64,000 nt of DNA, taken from Ypsolopha sequella (lineage: Eukaryota; Arthropoda; Insecta; Lepidoptera; Ypsolophidae). Positions 30,585-42,219 of the stretch are shown here, in pieces. The stretch spans positions 1,984,001 to 2,048,000 of the forward strand of contig OW203991.1 of the NCBI GenBank assembly GCA_934047225.1, given 5' to 3'. Made by a program: the position numbers and the translations under genes. Position 1 is the first letter of the stretch. Each line of letters opens with the position of its first letter. The notes below the pieces were generated by a model that saw only the letters and a program-made list of their open reading frames with translations, had not been told where the DNA came from and made no database searches.

Positions 30585-32078
30585 TAGGTATTTTCTTGGA
30601 TCTTTTTAAGGCTTTTGATAAGGTCTCTGTCCCTCTACTGCTAGATCGACTATATCACATGGGAATAAGGGGACTTGCCCTTGATGTTTTTAGTGACTAC
30701 TAAACAAACCGTTCTCAGTGTGATAATTATCGATAACCTTATGAGTAAGGATAAAACACTATCCTTTGGAGTTCCACAGGGAAGCGTCCTAGGCAAACCC
30801 TCTTCTTAACTTATATAAATAATCTTTGCAAAGTACAAATCCAAAACTGTCTAATCATTGCGTATGCTAACGACACAGCACTTCTCAATAAGGGCAAGAC
30901 ATGGGAAGACGCACACAAAAATGCTGAATGTGCTATCAAAACGGATATGAAATGGTTCTTCGCTAATCTTTTGACACTTAATATTGACAAACTCAATTTG
31001 TCACCTTCAGTGCCAGAGCTTACAACCAACCTTTTCTTGAATCATATTAACTTAAAGCTCACAACTGTGACCATTATACAGAAGTCCAAGAATGCAACTG
31101 CCAAACTTGAAACGCTCTTCCAGTATAAAATATCTAGGGTTATGATTGACAATACCTTGAATTGGAAACAGCATATTAAGTACCTCACACCTCGTGTCAG
31201 GAAACTGATTTACATATTTAAGAAACTAAGATCATCTGCTGACCAAAACACTCTTTCTATGGTTTGTTATGCACTCGCTCAGTCTATTTTGTCTTATGGT
31301 ATTTCTGCCATAGGGGGTTGTTACATCATGTCTGAGCCTTGAGAGGGCACAGTGAGCTGTGTAATGACAGTTAAATCTTTTATGTTCCCTAGAACTAAAC
31401 TTAAACTAAACTAGTTCTTACCGACAGACAGCTCTTTGTGCTCCAGATAGTTCTAAAAAAACACTGCTTTGGATCCAAATTTTGAAAATTGAAAACTTCT
31501 TTATGACCGTGTTTGGAAAATACCCCACATAAAACAACTTCAACCCAACGTCGCTATAAAATCATAAGCGCACGTCTTTAAAATAAGATTAAAAGAGAAA
31601 TTAGTATATACTATGCGACGATGTAAGATTTCTAAAAATGTATGGCTTCAAACTTTGACAATTGAGGAAACTGAAAATTTGCTCGTCCCTATAACCTAAA
31701 AATTATTTATAACATTCACATTCTCACCCACTATTTTCTTACATACACCCCTCTTAGTAGTTACTAAAAACTGATCCCAAGACCTTGTGTCGTAGGGCTA
31801 AAATATCAGCAGACATCACATTCACACGCACGTATACACACACACACACGCACTTACACCCTCTCTCATCCGGAGAGATCCTACACTCTTCCTAACATCA
31901 CATACTCAAAAAAGTACTGTTTTATTTTAAATAAAATTTAGTTTACTTAAATTACCACAATGTATTCTGTACTCTGGAAGAAACTGACTCCTGGAGCACA
32001 ATTTAAACTACTCTAGGAGCCAGTGGCTCAAACTTCTAATAAACAAAATTTTTGCTTAATAAATAAATCTTTGTTTTT
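30585..32078 (+). pseudogene. LINE reverse-transcriptase pseudogene (Jockey/CR1/L2-like)
   Basis: Conceptual fragments show the RT order: IFLDLFKAFDKV (near 30590), FGVPQGSVLG (near 30768), then AYANDTA (near 30860), where the catalytic YADD has become YAND. A 131-codon open piece (30947-31342) carries the thumb and connection, including LNWKQHIKYLTPRVRKLIYI and SILSYGISAIGG. Stops and frameshifts separate the pieces. A 3' UTR with His/Thr-type CACACACGCAC runs and a TAATAAATAAA end reaches ~32070. The palindromic SINE at 32079 abuts it. Inactive. Confidence 0.8.
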
Positions 32079-32480
32079 TAAATATTATAAGAGTGCATTA
32101 CAAACTAGAAAAGATCAATCAGAAAGAAACCCAAAGACAAGAATTTGAAAAAATTCCCCGGGCCAAGATTCGAACCTGCGACCTCTTGTCATCAAGAAAA
32201 GCGCGGTACCAATTGCACCACCGAGGTTCCTACCCAGTGAGCGTTCTATATGTGCAGTACAAGCTGGTATATCAGGCAGCAGCAAAAATAATAGTGGTGT
32301 ATGATGGAAGAATTCACCGGTCTGGGTAGGAACGTCGGTGGCGCAATTGGTAGCGCGCTTGTCTTGATAACAAGAGGTCGCAGGTTCGAATCCTGGCCCG
32401 GGGAATTTGTTCAAATTCTTGTCTTTGGGTTTGTTTCTGATTGATATTTTCTAGTTTGTAATGCACTATTATAATATTTA
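32079..32480. mobile_element. Palindromic SINE pair with two divergent tRNA-like heads
   Basis: The left arm (about 32079-32239) is the complement of the right arm (about 32322-32480). Each arm holds a tRNA-like stretch: minus strand at 32230-32157 and plus strand at 32330-32405 (GTCGGTGGCGCAATTGGTAG, CAGGTTCGAATCCTGG, CCCGGGG). The anticodon-loop equivalent in the plus copy is a clean 5-bp stem with loop CTTGATA. Acceptor strands pair poorly and the T stem is short, so these are SINE heads rather than tRNA genes. Both point away from the centre. Confidence 0.75.
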
Positions 32481-33001
32481 GAGTATTCATAGCGATCGAT
32501 TTCGCAAAATAAACATAACCTTTATGTTTTTTTACGACGTTTTAGTACTTTATTATTAGTATAGAAGATATATGTAGATATAACAAGTTCTTTATTTACA
32601 CTTAACCATTAGGATTAAGGTTGAAATTATTATCGTTTGCAAATTGTCGTAATTAATTATCGTGCGCAACAAAAGACTAAAAGAGAAAATTCTCGGTTTG
32701 TGTGCACAGACCCTAACATTTATTCAGACATTTCCAGTAATTCACAACAAAGTTTGTCGACTAGACGCCAACCGAACGATACACAAGATTTTCTTTGATG
32801 TCAGAACTCTTTGAAACATAATCTGTGTGACACATTGTTTGAAGGCGAACACTCTTAAGATAATACCTACAAAATACTATGCAGCTATTATATTTGATCC
32901 AAATATAATCATTAACTTTTATGAGTTATGACAAATATATACAGAGAAAAAGTACATCCATTAACGAAAACATTATTTTATATTCGTAACGTACTCTTAG
33001 C
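32481..33001. other. Spacer
   Basis: AT-rich and without recognised features. Confidence 0.4.
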
Positions 33002-33064
33002 TTTAGCTGCTACGACAACGGTAGCGCGTAGCTGTAACTGCTACGATGACGGTGGCACGTAGCT
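33002..33064. repeat. Detached left part of the ~31-bp array
   Basis: Two monomers (CTGCTACGACAACGGTAGCG, CTGCTACGATGACGGTGGCA) are separated from the rest of the array (33899-34458) by the 834-bp insertion. Confidence 0.85.
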
Positions 33065-33898
33065 AGGTAATGCAAAACCGACCGAAATTAAAACCCGTTT
33101 CTTTTTCGGGTCTCATAAAAAAACCGGTTTTCGGTAAAATCGGTTTAAAAATGAGTTATTTTAGTATTTGTATAAATTATATTTTTAAACTGTATGTGAA
33201 ATTCAGGACCCCTTCATCTTGCATCTTTTCAATTTTTAAATAGAAACTTAAATATTAAAAGGAAATATTTATTCACAATTTTAATGAAAATGACGAAATT
33301 TATCTAAGGAAAAGGATTACAAGCTTTAAAGTAGATGAAGTAGATACAATTATTTTACTACAATATTAATTAAATCAACAATAACTGAACTTTCAGTTTT
33401 AAAATAAAACCATAACAGATTCAATAGCCCCCGATTCGGACGACAATACTCGTAGCCGAGCTACTCAATGTTTTTATAAACTTAAATCTTTAATTAACAT
33501 AACATAATATAGCGTAACAATAAGTATTTTAACAGGGATTAATAATAATTGCAATCAGGTAAATTATACTTATTTCTAACTTAACCAGAAATAATCATTT
33601 TAAAAAAATACAAAGTAATTTGTTTTTAAAGTTTAAAATTTTCTTTTAAAATAAATTACTGATTTGCTTTGCTTTTCTTAAGATCTAAAGTGGAATCATT
33701 AAGACAAGATCGTATTTTGCTGCAGAAACAACCTCGAAAATACACGCTCTGATTCGACACTTGTTGGCTTGATCGTAATGTGTATGTCTTTATAAATAAT
33801 AATTAAAAAAACTGAAAATCTGGATCCGTGAAAAAAAACCGGGTTTTATAATCATTTCAAAAATGCCGAATAACCGGTTTTTCGGTTTTCGATTTTGA
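33065..33898. mobile_element. 834-bp insertion inside a tandem array
   Basis: TAGCT flanks both sides (33060-33064 and 33899-33903). This could be a 5-bp target duplication, although the array itself is rich in this word. The ends carry CAAAACCGA (33072) and the complement of CAAAATCGA (33889-33897) followed by similar CCGGTTTT words, a weak terminal inverted repeat. The interior is AT-rich without an ORF. It is probably a non-autonomous DNA transposon. Confidence 0.55.
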
Positions 33899-34458
33899 TA
33901 GCTGTAGCTTCGACAACGGTAGCGCGTAGCTGTAGCTGCTACGACAACGGTAGCGCGTAGCTGTAGCTGCTACGATGACGGTGACGCGTAACTGTAACTG
34001 CTGCGATGACAGTAGTGCGTAGATGTAGCTGCTACGACATAGGTAGCACGTAGCTGTAGCTGCTACTATGACGGTGGCGCGTAGCTGTAGCTGCTACGAT
34101 GAAGGTGACGCGTAACTGTAACTGCTGCGATGACAGTGGTGCGTAGATGTAGCTGCTACGACATAGGTAGCACGTAGCTGTAGCTGCTACTATGACGGTG
34201 GCGCGTAGCTGTAGCTGCTACGATGACGGTGACGCGTAACTGTAACTGCTGCGATGACAGTGGTGCGTAGATGTAGCTGCTACGACATAGGTAGTACGTA
34301 GCTGTAGCTGCTACTATGACGGTGGCGCGTAGCTGTAGCTGCTACGATGACGGTGACGCGTAACTGTAACTGCTACGATGACAGTGGTGCGTAGATGTAG
34401 CTGCTACGACAACGGTAGCGCATAGCTGTAGCTGCTACGACGACGGTGGTGCGCAGCT
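33899..34458. repeat. ~31-bp tandem array with ~124-bp higher-order period
   Basis: Monomers of the type AGCTGCTACGACATAGGTAG CACGTAGCTGT vary in a fixed order of four: GATGACGGTGACGCGTAACT, GATGACAGTGGTGCGTAGAT, GACATAGGTAGCACGTAGCT, TATGACGGTGGCGCGTAGCT. This four-monomer block repeats about four times (starting near 33970, 34093, 34217 and 34341), a true higher-order repeat. GTAGCTGCTAC in each monomer is nearly self-complementary. Confidence 0.9.
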
Positions 34459-34697
34459 TCATCTAATAAATTTCTCTATGCGAAACTTCAAGTAGAGAAA
34501 TGGAGTAGCTTCTTACTGCTTTTGATCTTTGCCCCTAACGACATTCTATGTCATTGTTTGCCCCTAAAAAGAATATTCATAAAATTTTATATTATTTTTA
34601 GTTTTAAGTTTGATCTGATTTTTTTTTTATTTATTTAAATATTTGATGGATTCAATTGACGGGTTTTATTTATGTTTTACACATACACACACACACA

Positions 34698-34825
34698 TAT
34701 CGTCATGACATGAATCCCCAAGGGGGTGTCAGAGGTGTTCACAAGTGTGAACTGTGAAATGCAAGTCACAGTCTACACTTAGTACTCCCGCTTTTCACCG
34801 ACAATTTTACGTCCCAAACGCTATT
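34698..34825 (-). mobile_element. Partial SINE related to 8791-9050
   Basis: TATCGTCATGACATGAATCC, CCCAAGGGGGTGTCAGAGGT and TTTCACCGACAATTTTACGT align in order with 8793-8890. The tRNA-like head is missing. Confidence 0.5.
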
Positions 34826-34959
34826 TATGCTTTGTTTTATTTATATTTTTGACTTATATATATATGTTATAAATTATAAAATGTATCCATAGAGGTTTTC
34901 CTCTATGCTTGGATCCAAATAAATATAGGAACTTATTTGTGGATAATTTTATAAAGAAT

Positions 34960-35459
34960 ATAATATATATAATAATATCTTTATTGTAACAAACATTTAC
35001 ATATTTTTACATGGTCTCTAGTCCCTACACTAGGATTCCCTTTATGCTGTAGGTAACTAGCCTCTAACGCTCAGTACATTTTCTAATAAGTTTAGTTCAA
35101 TAAAATAGAATTTAGATAATTGAGATACGTTTTAGAAATTGATTTTTCAATAAAAATAAAAATAAAAACAAAAACGAAAACAAGACACTTAAGTACACTT
35201 TCAAACTTATCTAAGAAACAACTTATTCTATTATATAATTGTGGTGTATGTGTGTGTGGTGGGTATGTGAGGGTGTGTGATTATGTGTGATTGTCTGTAA
35301 GGTGTACGAAAGAGGATGTGCAGGTATGCGAGGGTTTGGATGTGAATTAACAGGAGATGTGTTAGTGACTAGCAGTTTAAGGGGAAGGATTAGTTTATCA
35401 AATTCGGCCTTAACTATTTTCTCGTAGCTTATTTCTTTTCCCTGAAAATAGAATAAAAC
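34960..35459 (-). other. Candidate terminal exon or LINE 3' end
   Basis: On the minus strand a good acceptor (GGTTTTATTCTATTTTCAG, ending about 35442) is followed by an open frame, GKEISYEKIVKAEFDKLILP LKLLVTNT, then a Pro/Thr/His-rich tail of HTHHTHIHHNYIIE to a stop near 35223. The 3' flank down to 34960 resembles a LINE 3' UTR with an AAAATAAAAATAAAAAC run. The His/Thr-rich tail is like the 3' region of the LINE remnant at 31800-31870, so I lean to a transposon end, but a host terminal exon is possible. Confidence 0.3.
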
Positions 35460-35502
35460 CTTAATTGGGCACACATTTTAGGGAAGCAAAAGGTGGTACA
35501 GT

Positions 35503-35805
35503 TATAGGTTGTCAACTTTATGCCTACCGCGCCCACGGGGTATAGGGGTTGGCGGGCGGGGTCTTAAAGGGCGGACCAAGGTAGATGGTCAGTCGCCGGG
35601 GAAGTCGCCCCATAGAGAAGGGTAATATAAACCGATGTATAATGGATCTCTTTTGTACACTCTATGATATTTTAAAGTTGTCAATGTCATACTTGTGTAC
35701 TTGGAATGCCTTACGCACGGCCCTGCACACTAAGTCTCGTGCTACCTCGTACCCGCCAACCCCTGTACCTCGTGGGCGCGGTAAGCATGAAGTTGACAAC
35801 CTATA
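35503..35805. mobile_element. ~303-bp MITE with ~55-bp inverted ends
   Basis: TATAGGTTGTCAACTTTATG followed by CCTACCGCGCCCACGGGGTA is mirrored at 35748-35805. The outermost bases, TATA, may include the target. It is GC-rich at the ends, and non-coding; ORFs at 35585-35806 and 35706-35894 overlap the arms by chance. Confidence 0.85.
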
Positions 35806-36271
35806 GTGAAAGGGAAGGGACGGTCATGCACCTGAATTACACCGGATCAAGGTTTCTTGTCAAAACTGTTGAACTTTCGCAGCAAAAAATTTAGAATGAA
35901 CACATTATTCACAAAAATTCTGCAGCATGCAGTTTGCTTCTCAACTAATGAGTTGAAATATGCTCTAAGGTTGAAATAATTAATTCATCCGTAAAGAGCT
36001 CGTCTAAAACATAAACAAACATTCTGTTTCCCTATTCGTACAAATACTTCTTTCAGAAATGTAAAAAGAATACCGTGTTTTGTCAAAACAAGACAGAAGT
36101 AGAACGGAAGTGACATTGAAGTAAATAAAAGCCAAAGTCTCTTGTGAAATCTTCAAGATTGTAGTGAAATAAAATAGTTCAGTTTTAAATTGTATTTGTT
36201 CAAAGTGAAGACAATAATTTACTAGAAATCTTTCTCCCGTCACAAATGTTAAAGATACAGTTATCAAATAC
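35806..36271. other. Spacer
   Basis: No gene signal beyond an 89-codon minus ORF (36004-36273) with no recognised content. Confidence 0.4.
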
Positions 36272-36450
36272 ATAGCTCCATGGGCATATTTTGGAAAACA
36301 CCTAGCTCCACGGGCTTAAGTTGGGAAACATTAGGGGTGAGTCATAGAACAAGATTACCGCAAGCGTGGCGACATCGACACCTGAGCGATCAGACTCACA
36401 AGCTACAGGTCATAGGTTCGATTCACACTGTCATGTTTTCACTTTAAGAA
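36272..36450 (+). mobile_element. Possible SINE fragment with B-box-like word
   Basis: TAGCTCCATGGGCATATTTT and TAGCTCCACGGGCTTAAGTT are a short direct repeat (36272-36325). CATAGGTTCGATTCACAC at 36409 is B-box-like. An A box at the right distance is not clear, so the call is tentative. Confidence 0.3.
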
Positions 36451-36729
36451 CACACGGAAAATGAGCTTTTCATTAAATCAAAACAGTACTTGATCACGGT
36501 TTGTCCATACAGTTTCAAAGAATTTCTTGAAACTACACCATAAAGATATATAAAAAGGTGTTAAAATATTGTAAACCACTGCATGAATAAATAAATTTAA
36601 TTAACTATATAAATTAAAATGTACGATATATCTATTAGAATAAGTTGTATGCATGGAAATAGCAAATATTAGATTATTTGTACATAACTCATTAATTATT
36701 ATTATACTTAAAGTTATATTTTAATACTA

Positions 36730-36846
36730 AATTTAAGAATATTGTTACACCCAATGGGTAAAATTACATTGAGCCATAATTATGTACATATAACATCTAA
36801 AACTGACATGTAATTTAATGCAATAAATATATTGATTGAGTGATTG
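36730..36846 (+). mobile_element. LINE 3' tail, second copy
   Basis: Same order of blocks as 29775-29905: TTACACCCAATGGGTAAAAT, ACATGTAATTTAATGCAATA, AATATATTGATTGAGTGATT. Confidence 0.55.
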
Positions 36847-37187
36847 ACTTCACTCTGGAAGAAAGTACGCAATCCTATTTGAATAATGTCGCTGATAGTT
36901 GTTTTTACAGACCTCTGAGCAACGGGTTATTTTTCTTTCAAGACATATCCTAAACGAAACATTTTTTAATTTATTTAAAAGTATAAGCTTATAAATTAAA
37001 TATTCGCATGATTGTAGGTTATTTATACATCTATTTATGTGACAAATTTAATGCAGTAAAAACTTGAAACTTGAAATTTGGTTAATGTTTACTTTAGTTC
37101 GCTTTTTTATTAGTTTTAAGATCAGCTGAGGTTAGTTACTGTGTATTGTATAGTGTTTTGTAACTAATGTTTGTCTTTATTTCACAG

Positions 37188-37275
37188 AAACAAGAATGGT
37201 GGGTGTATGTAGTAGCAGTTATCGTCATCATAATGGCGTTTGTGATCATCAACATGATTGTGAGGAGAATTAACG
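37188..37275 (+). CDS. Transmembrane exon of a single-pass membrane protein gene
   Basis: An 88-nt exon with textbook borders: branch-like CTAAT, TTGTCTTTATTTCAG before 37188, and donor AACG/GTAAAT after 37275. It starts in phase 0 and ends in phase 1. It encodes KQEWW, then VYVVAVIVIIMAFVIINMIV, then RRIN: aromatic residues at one membrane face, a ~20-residue hydrophobic helix and a basic stop-transfer stretch, i.e. a type I orientation with the C-terminus in the cytoplasm. The phase-1 end fits the exon at 52288. I do not recognise the receptor family. Extracellular exons would lie upstream, in this window or outside it; none was found with confidence. Confidence 0.7.
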
Positions 37276-39105
37276 GTAAATTTTGGTCCGATTCTTATAA
37301 AAAAAACATAATTAATTACCCAGTATTTTCATTGATAACACGATGTTTGCAACACTGGTCAACGACAGCTTTGATACTTCCGGGATGTTGTTTTAAGAAT
37401 TAGGCCCGTAAAGCTAATTATATTGAATCTCTTGTTTGGAAATCACATTCAATAATGTCACATAGAATTTCCATCCGGATCCGCCTATGTTGAAGTAAGT
37501 AGTAACATTGCTCTCGGCCGCTTTTCTTTGACTTGTTTCGCTAAGATTGCCACTGCTTGGTTTACTTTTGTTGTAGCAAAACAAATTATGTTTATCTACT
37601 CCTATACTACAACAAGGTTATTGCAACATTAAAAGCGGTTTTATAAGTACCTACATTATCTGACCGCTGTTAATTCTGCGCTGTGATTGGCTAACACCGC
37701 TACAGAACCAATCACAAGCGATAACGGTCTGTCTAAATTTTTTAAGCCACACCCTCTACTTGTTTTTGCTTCTCATTGGTCTAAGGCATTTACATATTAA
37801 TTCCTTGGGCTCAGGTATCATGACATATCATGACGAGTGACTTTTTTTTTCACTTTTCGTGAAATTGTTTTGGTGGTCGTAGATAAAGTATTGTGTGCAA
37901 CTGAACATAATTAAACATTGGGACACTCGTGCGAAACTATTATGAAACTCACTTCGTTCGGTTTGTATACATGCACTCGTGTCCCTGTGTCTCACGTTAT
38001 GTTACAGTTGCACAAAATACTATTATATAATTAATTATGTAAGTAACTCAAACGGAAAAAAAACTTAAATTTTTCTGGCAATTGTATAGTGGCTCTTGAA
38101 GTAATTATGTATCAGGACAAACAGATTGCACTCAAATTGGCTAAAGTGTACAAACCTATGGTCCATTTGAATACGATTGAGACTGGTGTTTTAAAACAAA
38201 CACATTAATCATAACGTATAACAATATGTCTGATTTTAAAGAATTCATTTCGCTCCAACGGCAACAAATGATGAGTTTGTAATCCGGCAACGTAACATAA
38301 CAATAGCATAGAAAAAACAAAAATTATGGAGTTGAAACGGGCAAGACGGACAGACATCGAAGCGCTTTTCTTAAAAACCAAATTACTTATTCACATAATT
38401 TCACATATGCCTACTTTAGCCATAAAAACTTTAGTACTATTTTTGGTTTAAATTTTCTGTTAATTTTGCTAAATTAAAATGTTATCAATCTATGTAGAGG
38501 TGAAGTTTGCCCCGCGGCGGTTTGATTTTCGACCATCGCTGAGCATTCGAAGAGACGGTTGTGAGTAACTACGAACCTCAAGAAGGAAAACAAACTGCAA
38601 TCCTATCTGTCAGTCTCAACTGAATTCAAATGGGGTATAGTTGCTTCATTACTCTACTTCATTATCAGATTGTACAACTCACCTCATACACAGGGTGTAA
38701 ACTTGTTATGTACGAACTTACTTTTGTTAAAAGCTTATCGAAAACGGAACATAATATTTTCTATTTTTTTGTCTGGCAGCCAATTTTATTAACAGTTAAT
38801 TTTTAAGAAGGGACCTTTACATATATAAAAGTTTACTCCTTGCTGTAAGTATTTTATTTAAAAAATAAAGTATTTGTTATTTTAGAGAAAGTAATTAGAA
38901 AATTAGGACTGTAGTTTAGGATTAGTCGTAAAACGATTATTGAAATGAAAATATAACGACATAAAATAGGCTAATTCATGCTAGACCAATCGAACTGGGC
39001 AACGTCTTTAGGATAGGGGGACGCGTGGCTCGAATTGAACAAGGGTTTGTGAAGGGAGTTAGCTTAAGGCGAATGGATACGCCAACTGCAATTTAGACCT
39101 GTCTT
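37276..39105. other. Intron of the membrane-protein gene, first part
   Basis: No exon was found. TACTCCTATACTACAACAAG at 37598 matches 12098-12115 (TACTCCCATACTACAATAAG), an old dispersed repeat. GCTGTGATTGGCTAACACCG..AACCAATCACAAGCG (37680-37720) is a short inverted repeat. Confidence 0.45.
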
Positions 39106-39530
39106 TGAAGGCCTACTCCTCCCACACGGGTGGTCCAAAAACTTTGATGAAAATATATGATAGGCATTATAGAGTCAAAAATAAATTTTAAGTTTCATAA
39201 ACTGTTTTTCTATTGTAAGTTTTGACAAAAAAATTGAGAGTCATCGAAAGTTTCACTTGATTAATACAAGAATTCTCTTACTCCTTCCAAACGCCTAAAG
39301 TGATTTCAATTATTATTTCAGCAAATTATAGGAAATTTTTAGATCTAAAAAATTTAAGTTCAAATTTTTTTTTCTATTCATGGCGTCCATGTGAAAAGTA
39401 TTATTTTCTTCTATTTTGCGCTAGCCGGAGGCGCAGTGGTTGTCGTAACAGCCACTTTTCAATGCACGCTGAAATGAACACTATTTCAATGTCGTTTCCG
39501 TTGATATTTGTAACGACACACGTCGAGTTG
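39106..39530 (-). repeat. Dispersed repeat, GGAGTAGG family, copy A (inverted)
   Basis: On the minus strand the order ATCAACGGAAACGACATTGA, AATAATACTTTTCACATGG, GGAGTAGGC matches 41370-41765 (copy B, plus strand). Copies A and B thus face each other across ~1.9 kb, with the TA-flanked MITE at 39984-40575 between them. Confidence 0.65.
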
Positions 39531-39983
39531 CTTATTTAGCGTGGTTACATGCCTTAACAAACCCGTGCTGGTTTCGAGGCAGTACTGCCTCCTATTGAAC
39601 ATGGGAAAAGGCAGTCGGCAACGAGCAATAAATTGTGCGTACATTTTATATGAGCTGGTATCCCTGTGTCATTTTTAACATACATGCCTTATATATTAAT
39701 CAGTTCAGCTCTTTACGAGTCACTGGACAGAAAGGTCGGGAACCCAAATAAATGTGTGCATAAAAGGTTCCTCCCGGAGTAACGTAAACTGAAATACAAT
39801 CACTGATTACTGCAAAGCTCACGCTGGACAATTAGATGGAGACACAACTAACCCTGCACTTCAACTAGTATTCTTCGGTTGTAGCTTGTCATCACTCTTA
39901 TGGCAGCATGCAGCTCGTCTTCGTGTTCCGGAATGACGTCATGAGAAGCTATACCGGGAATGTGGTTACAGGCAGATGCGTAG

Positions 39984-40575
39984 TACAGTGCGCGCCAATC
40001 TTTTAGTCGCCTCTGATTGAGTTACGAGTGCAAGCTTGCGCAGGTACAGTCAAGGAAACAATAATATGAACGGTTGATTATTAAATGTTTACTATAAGTG
40101 GGAAGATGTACTTGTTGTACCTACCTATTTGATAAATATTTATTATATTAGTGCAATCTTAACTGTTTAAATAAAACAAATTAATATAAACACCATTTTC
40201 CTTCATTGTAGCCTTAAAACGCTATAACGACCGCGAGGCATAACAACAACAATAAACTTTAACAAACTAAATCAACAAAACAACAAAATAAGGCAAACAC
40301 AAACAGATTCAATGATAAACTTAACGAATCATGGAATTTTTTCCACGAACGTACTTTTCATGCAACGCGCGCGTGTGTAGTGTACGGACGTAGCACTAAC
40401 ACTAACGCATAGTGTTGACACCTGCTAAATGGCGAGCGGGGGGTGTGGTGCGGCACGCAGGCGGGTGTGCTCCGCGCCCTCGCTCCTGTAACGTCCCCCG
40501 GACACCGTAAAACGGCTATTGCGTCGCTTCTTGCGTCTATCTTCAGAGGCGACTAAAAGATTGGCGCGCACTGTA
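39984..40575. mobile_element. ~590-bp MITE with 31-bp perfect ends and TA target (Tc1/mariner-like)
   Basis: TA at 39984-39985 and 40574-40575 flank perfect 31-bp inverted repeats (39986-40016, starting CAGTGCGCGCCAATCTTTTA; 40543-40573). The interior is AT-rich at left and CpG-rich at right (40360-40510) and has no transposase ORF. A TA duplication with CAGTG ends suggests the Tc1/mariner group; this is inferred. Confidence 0.85.
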
Positions 40576-40865
40576 TCAGTCATTCATTCCTTCATTCCCG
40601 ACTTCCATATATGTTAATGTAGATGTTGGATAGACTGATTAACGCCTCGTCTACTTTACTCTCCCACTCTTCATCTTAGTTGCCATCGGCGCTTTTAATC
40701 AGTTCCGGTGGTGGCTAAACGTAAGCCAATTGTTAATTTTTTTAAAGTTTAATAAATTTCTGCTCTTAAAATCGGTCCTTGTCTGAAAAACGTGGGACCG
40801 TAACTAGCCCACGTTCTTATATGAATATGACCGTACCATGCCTGTAAGCCTATCATTAGTTTGGG

Positions 40866-41127
40866 TACATACTACCTATATATAAGAGAATCAAATCGGT
40901 TATAAAAAAATCTTTCATTTGGAAACGTGACTCGGCCTTCAGCCCCGCCGAACATACTACCTATATACAAGAGAATAAAATCAGTTATAATAAATTCCTA
41001 CATTTAGAAACGCGGCTCGGTCTTCTGCTTCGCCAAAGACAATTTACTACAAAATCAATTCAGACAACAAGAAATATAGTTTCGTTCGGAAATACGACTC
41101 GGCGGCGTGGCGTTCAAACTCGTCAAA
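40866..41127. repeat. 85-bp tandem repeat, 2 good and 1 degenerate copies
   Basis: ACATACTACCTATATA, AGAGAATCAAATCGGTTATA and CGTGACTCGGCCTTC begin at 40867 and recur at 40952 with ~85% identity. A third, worn copy runs from about 41035 to 41127. Confidence 0.7.
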
Positions 41128-41319
41128 GAGACTTTAAGTGCAACAAAAACACTCCAAAGCAGAGTCAAACACGTTCTATAAAATTTTGGGTCCAAAAAAT
41201 ATTGACAGATTCTAAAGGACTACACAAAACTAAATCAACGCGGGCCAAGCCGCGGGCAAAGTAGTGGATAATTTCAGCTTTTAGCCTACCCTGATTTTTT
41301 TTTGAGCCTGTCCTGATTA

Positions 41320-41800
41320 AGGCGATTACCGTCGCCAAATTAGCAGCTCGATGTTTGTCTGTATGAATATCGACGGAAACGACATTGAAATAGCGTTCAA
41401 ATCAGTGCACAATGCGTGGTGGCTGTTACGACGTTCGCTGCGCCCTTGAAAGGGCAAAATGGGAGAAAATAATACTTTTCACATGGGCGTCATTGTTCGA
41501 TTGAATAATTCTATGTTATATTTATAGCTATAAAGTGTATCTATTTATCAAAGCATAAATGAATTAAATCACCTAAGCCGCTTAGGAGCAGTAGGAAATT
41601 CAAGCCAAAAAAACACTATTCAGTTGAAATAATTTTTCATATAGAAGTTTTGATGGTACGAAAAAGAAAAATGTTGCATATGTTGTCCTAGAGTTGATAA
41701 TCCATAATAAATTTTTTCAATATTTTTGGTTTGGCCATAAAAGAGGAGTAGGCTTTAGAAAGTACCCATTTGGCAGTATTAAGGGCCTTAAAGCCTGGCT
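41320..41800 (+). repeat. Dispersed repeat, GGAGTAGG family, copy B
   Basis: The most complete copy: ATCGACGGAAACGACATTGA, GCTGTTACGACGTTCGCTGC, AATACTTTTCACATGGGCG, then AGTAGGAAATTCAAGCCAAA and GAGGAGTAGGCTTTAGAAAG. No protein is encoded. Confidence 0.65.
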
Positions 41801-42219
41801 GCGGCCCTGATGACCATGCTTCTTCTGGACACTTTATGTCTGTGTCTCACAATGCTTCGCCAGGCAATGACTGACAAGGTCATGCTCGAAAAATGCAGGT
41901 CAACGTTGGTTCGGGCACGGTTTAGCATGAATTGACCTATAACTGTTTACAGGTATTTGTTGTAGTTATTAAATCAACACGTAATCTTATTGTAATTGAA
42001 ACACACTTTGACATTATATTATATATAAAAAACAGGAACTGACTTAAAACTTTTTTTAAGGATTTGAAATCTAAAAAGTTATTTCCGTCCCTTTTTGGAT
42101 TGACAAAGTCGGTTTCTTTTTTTTTACCTTTTAATTCAACTGTTATTATTTATTAAGTTTTAAAGGGAATTTGCAAAGATATTTATAGACATTTATCTAA
42201 AATAAATAAACACTAACGA

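Noticed and set aside
32157..32405. Two tRNA genes
   Set aside because: Acceptor and T stems are poorly paired and both lie in a palindromic SINE; tRNA-like heads, not functional tRNAs.
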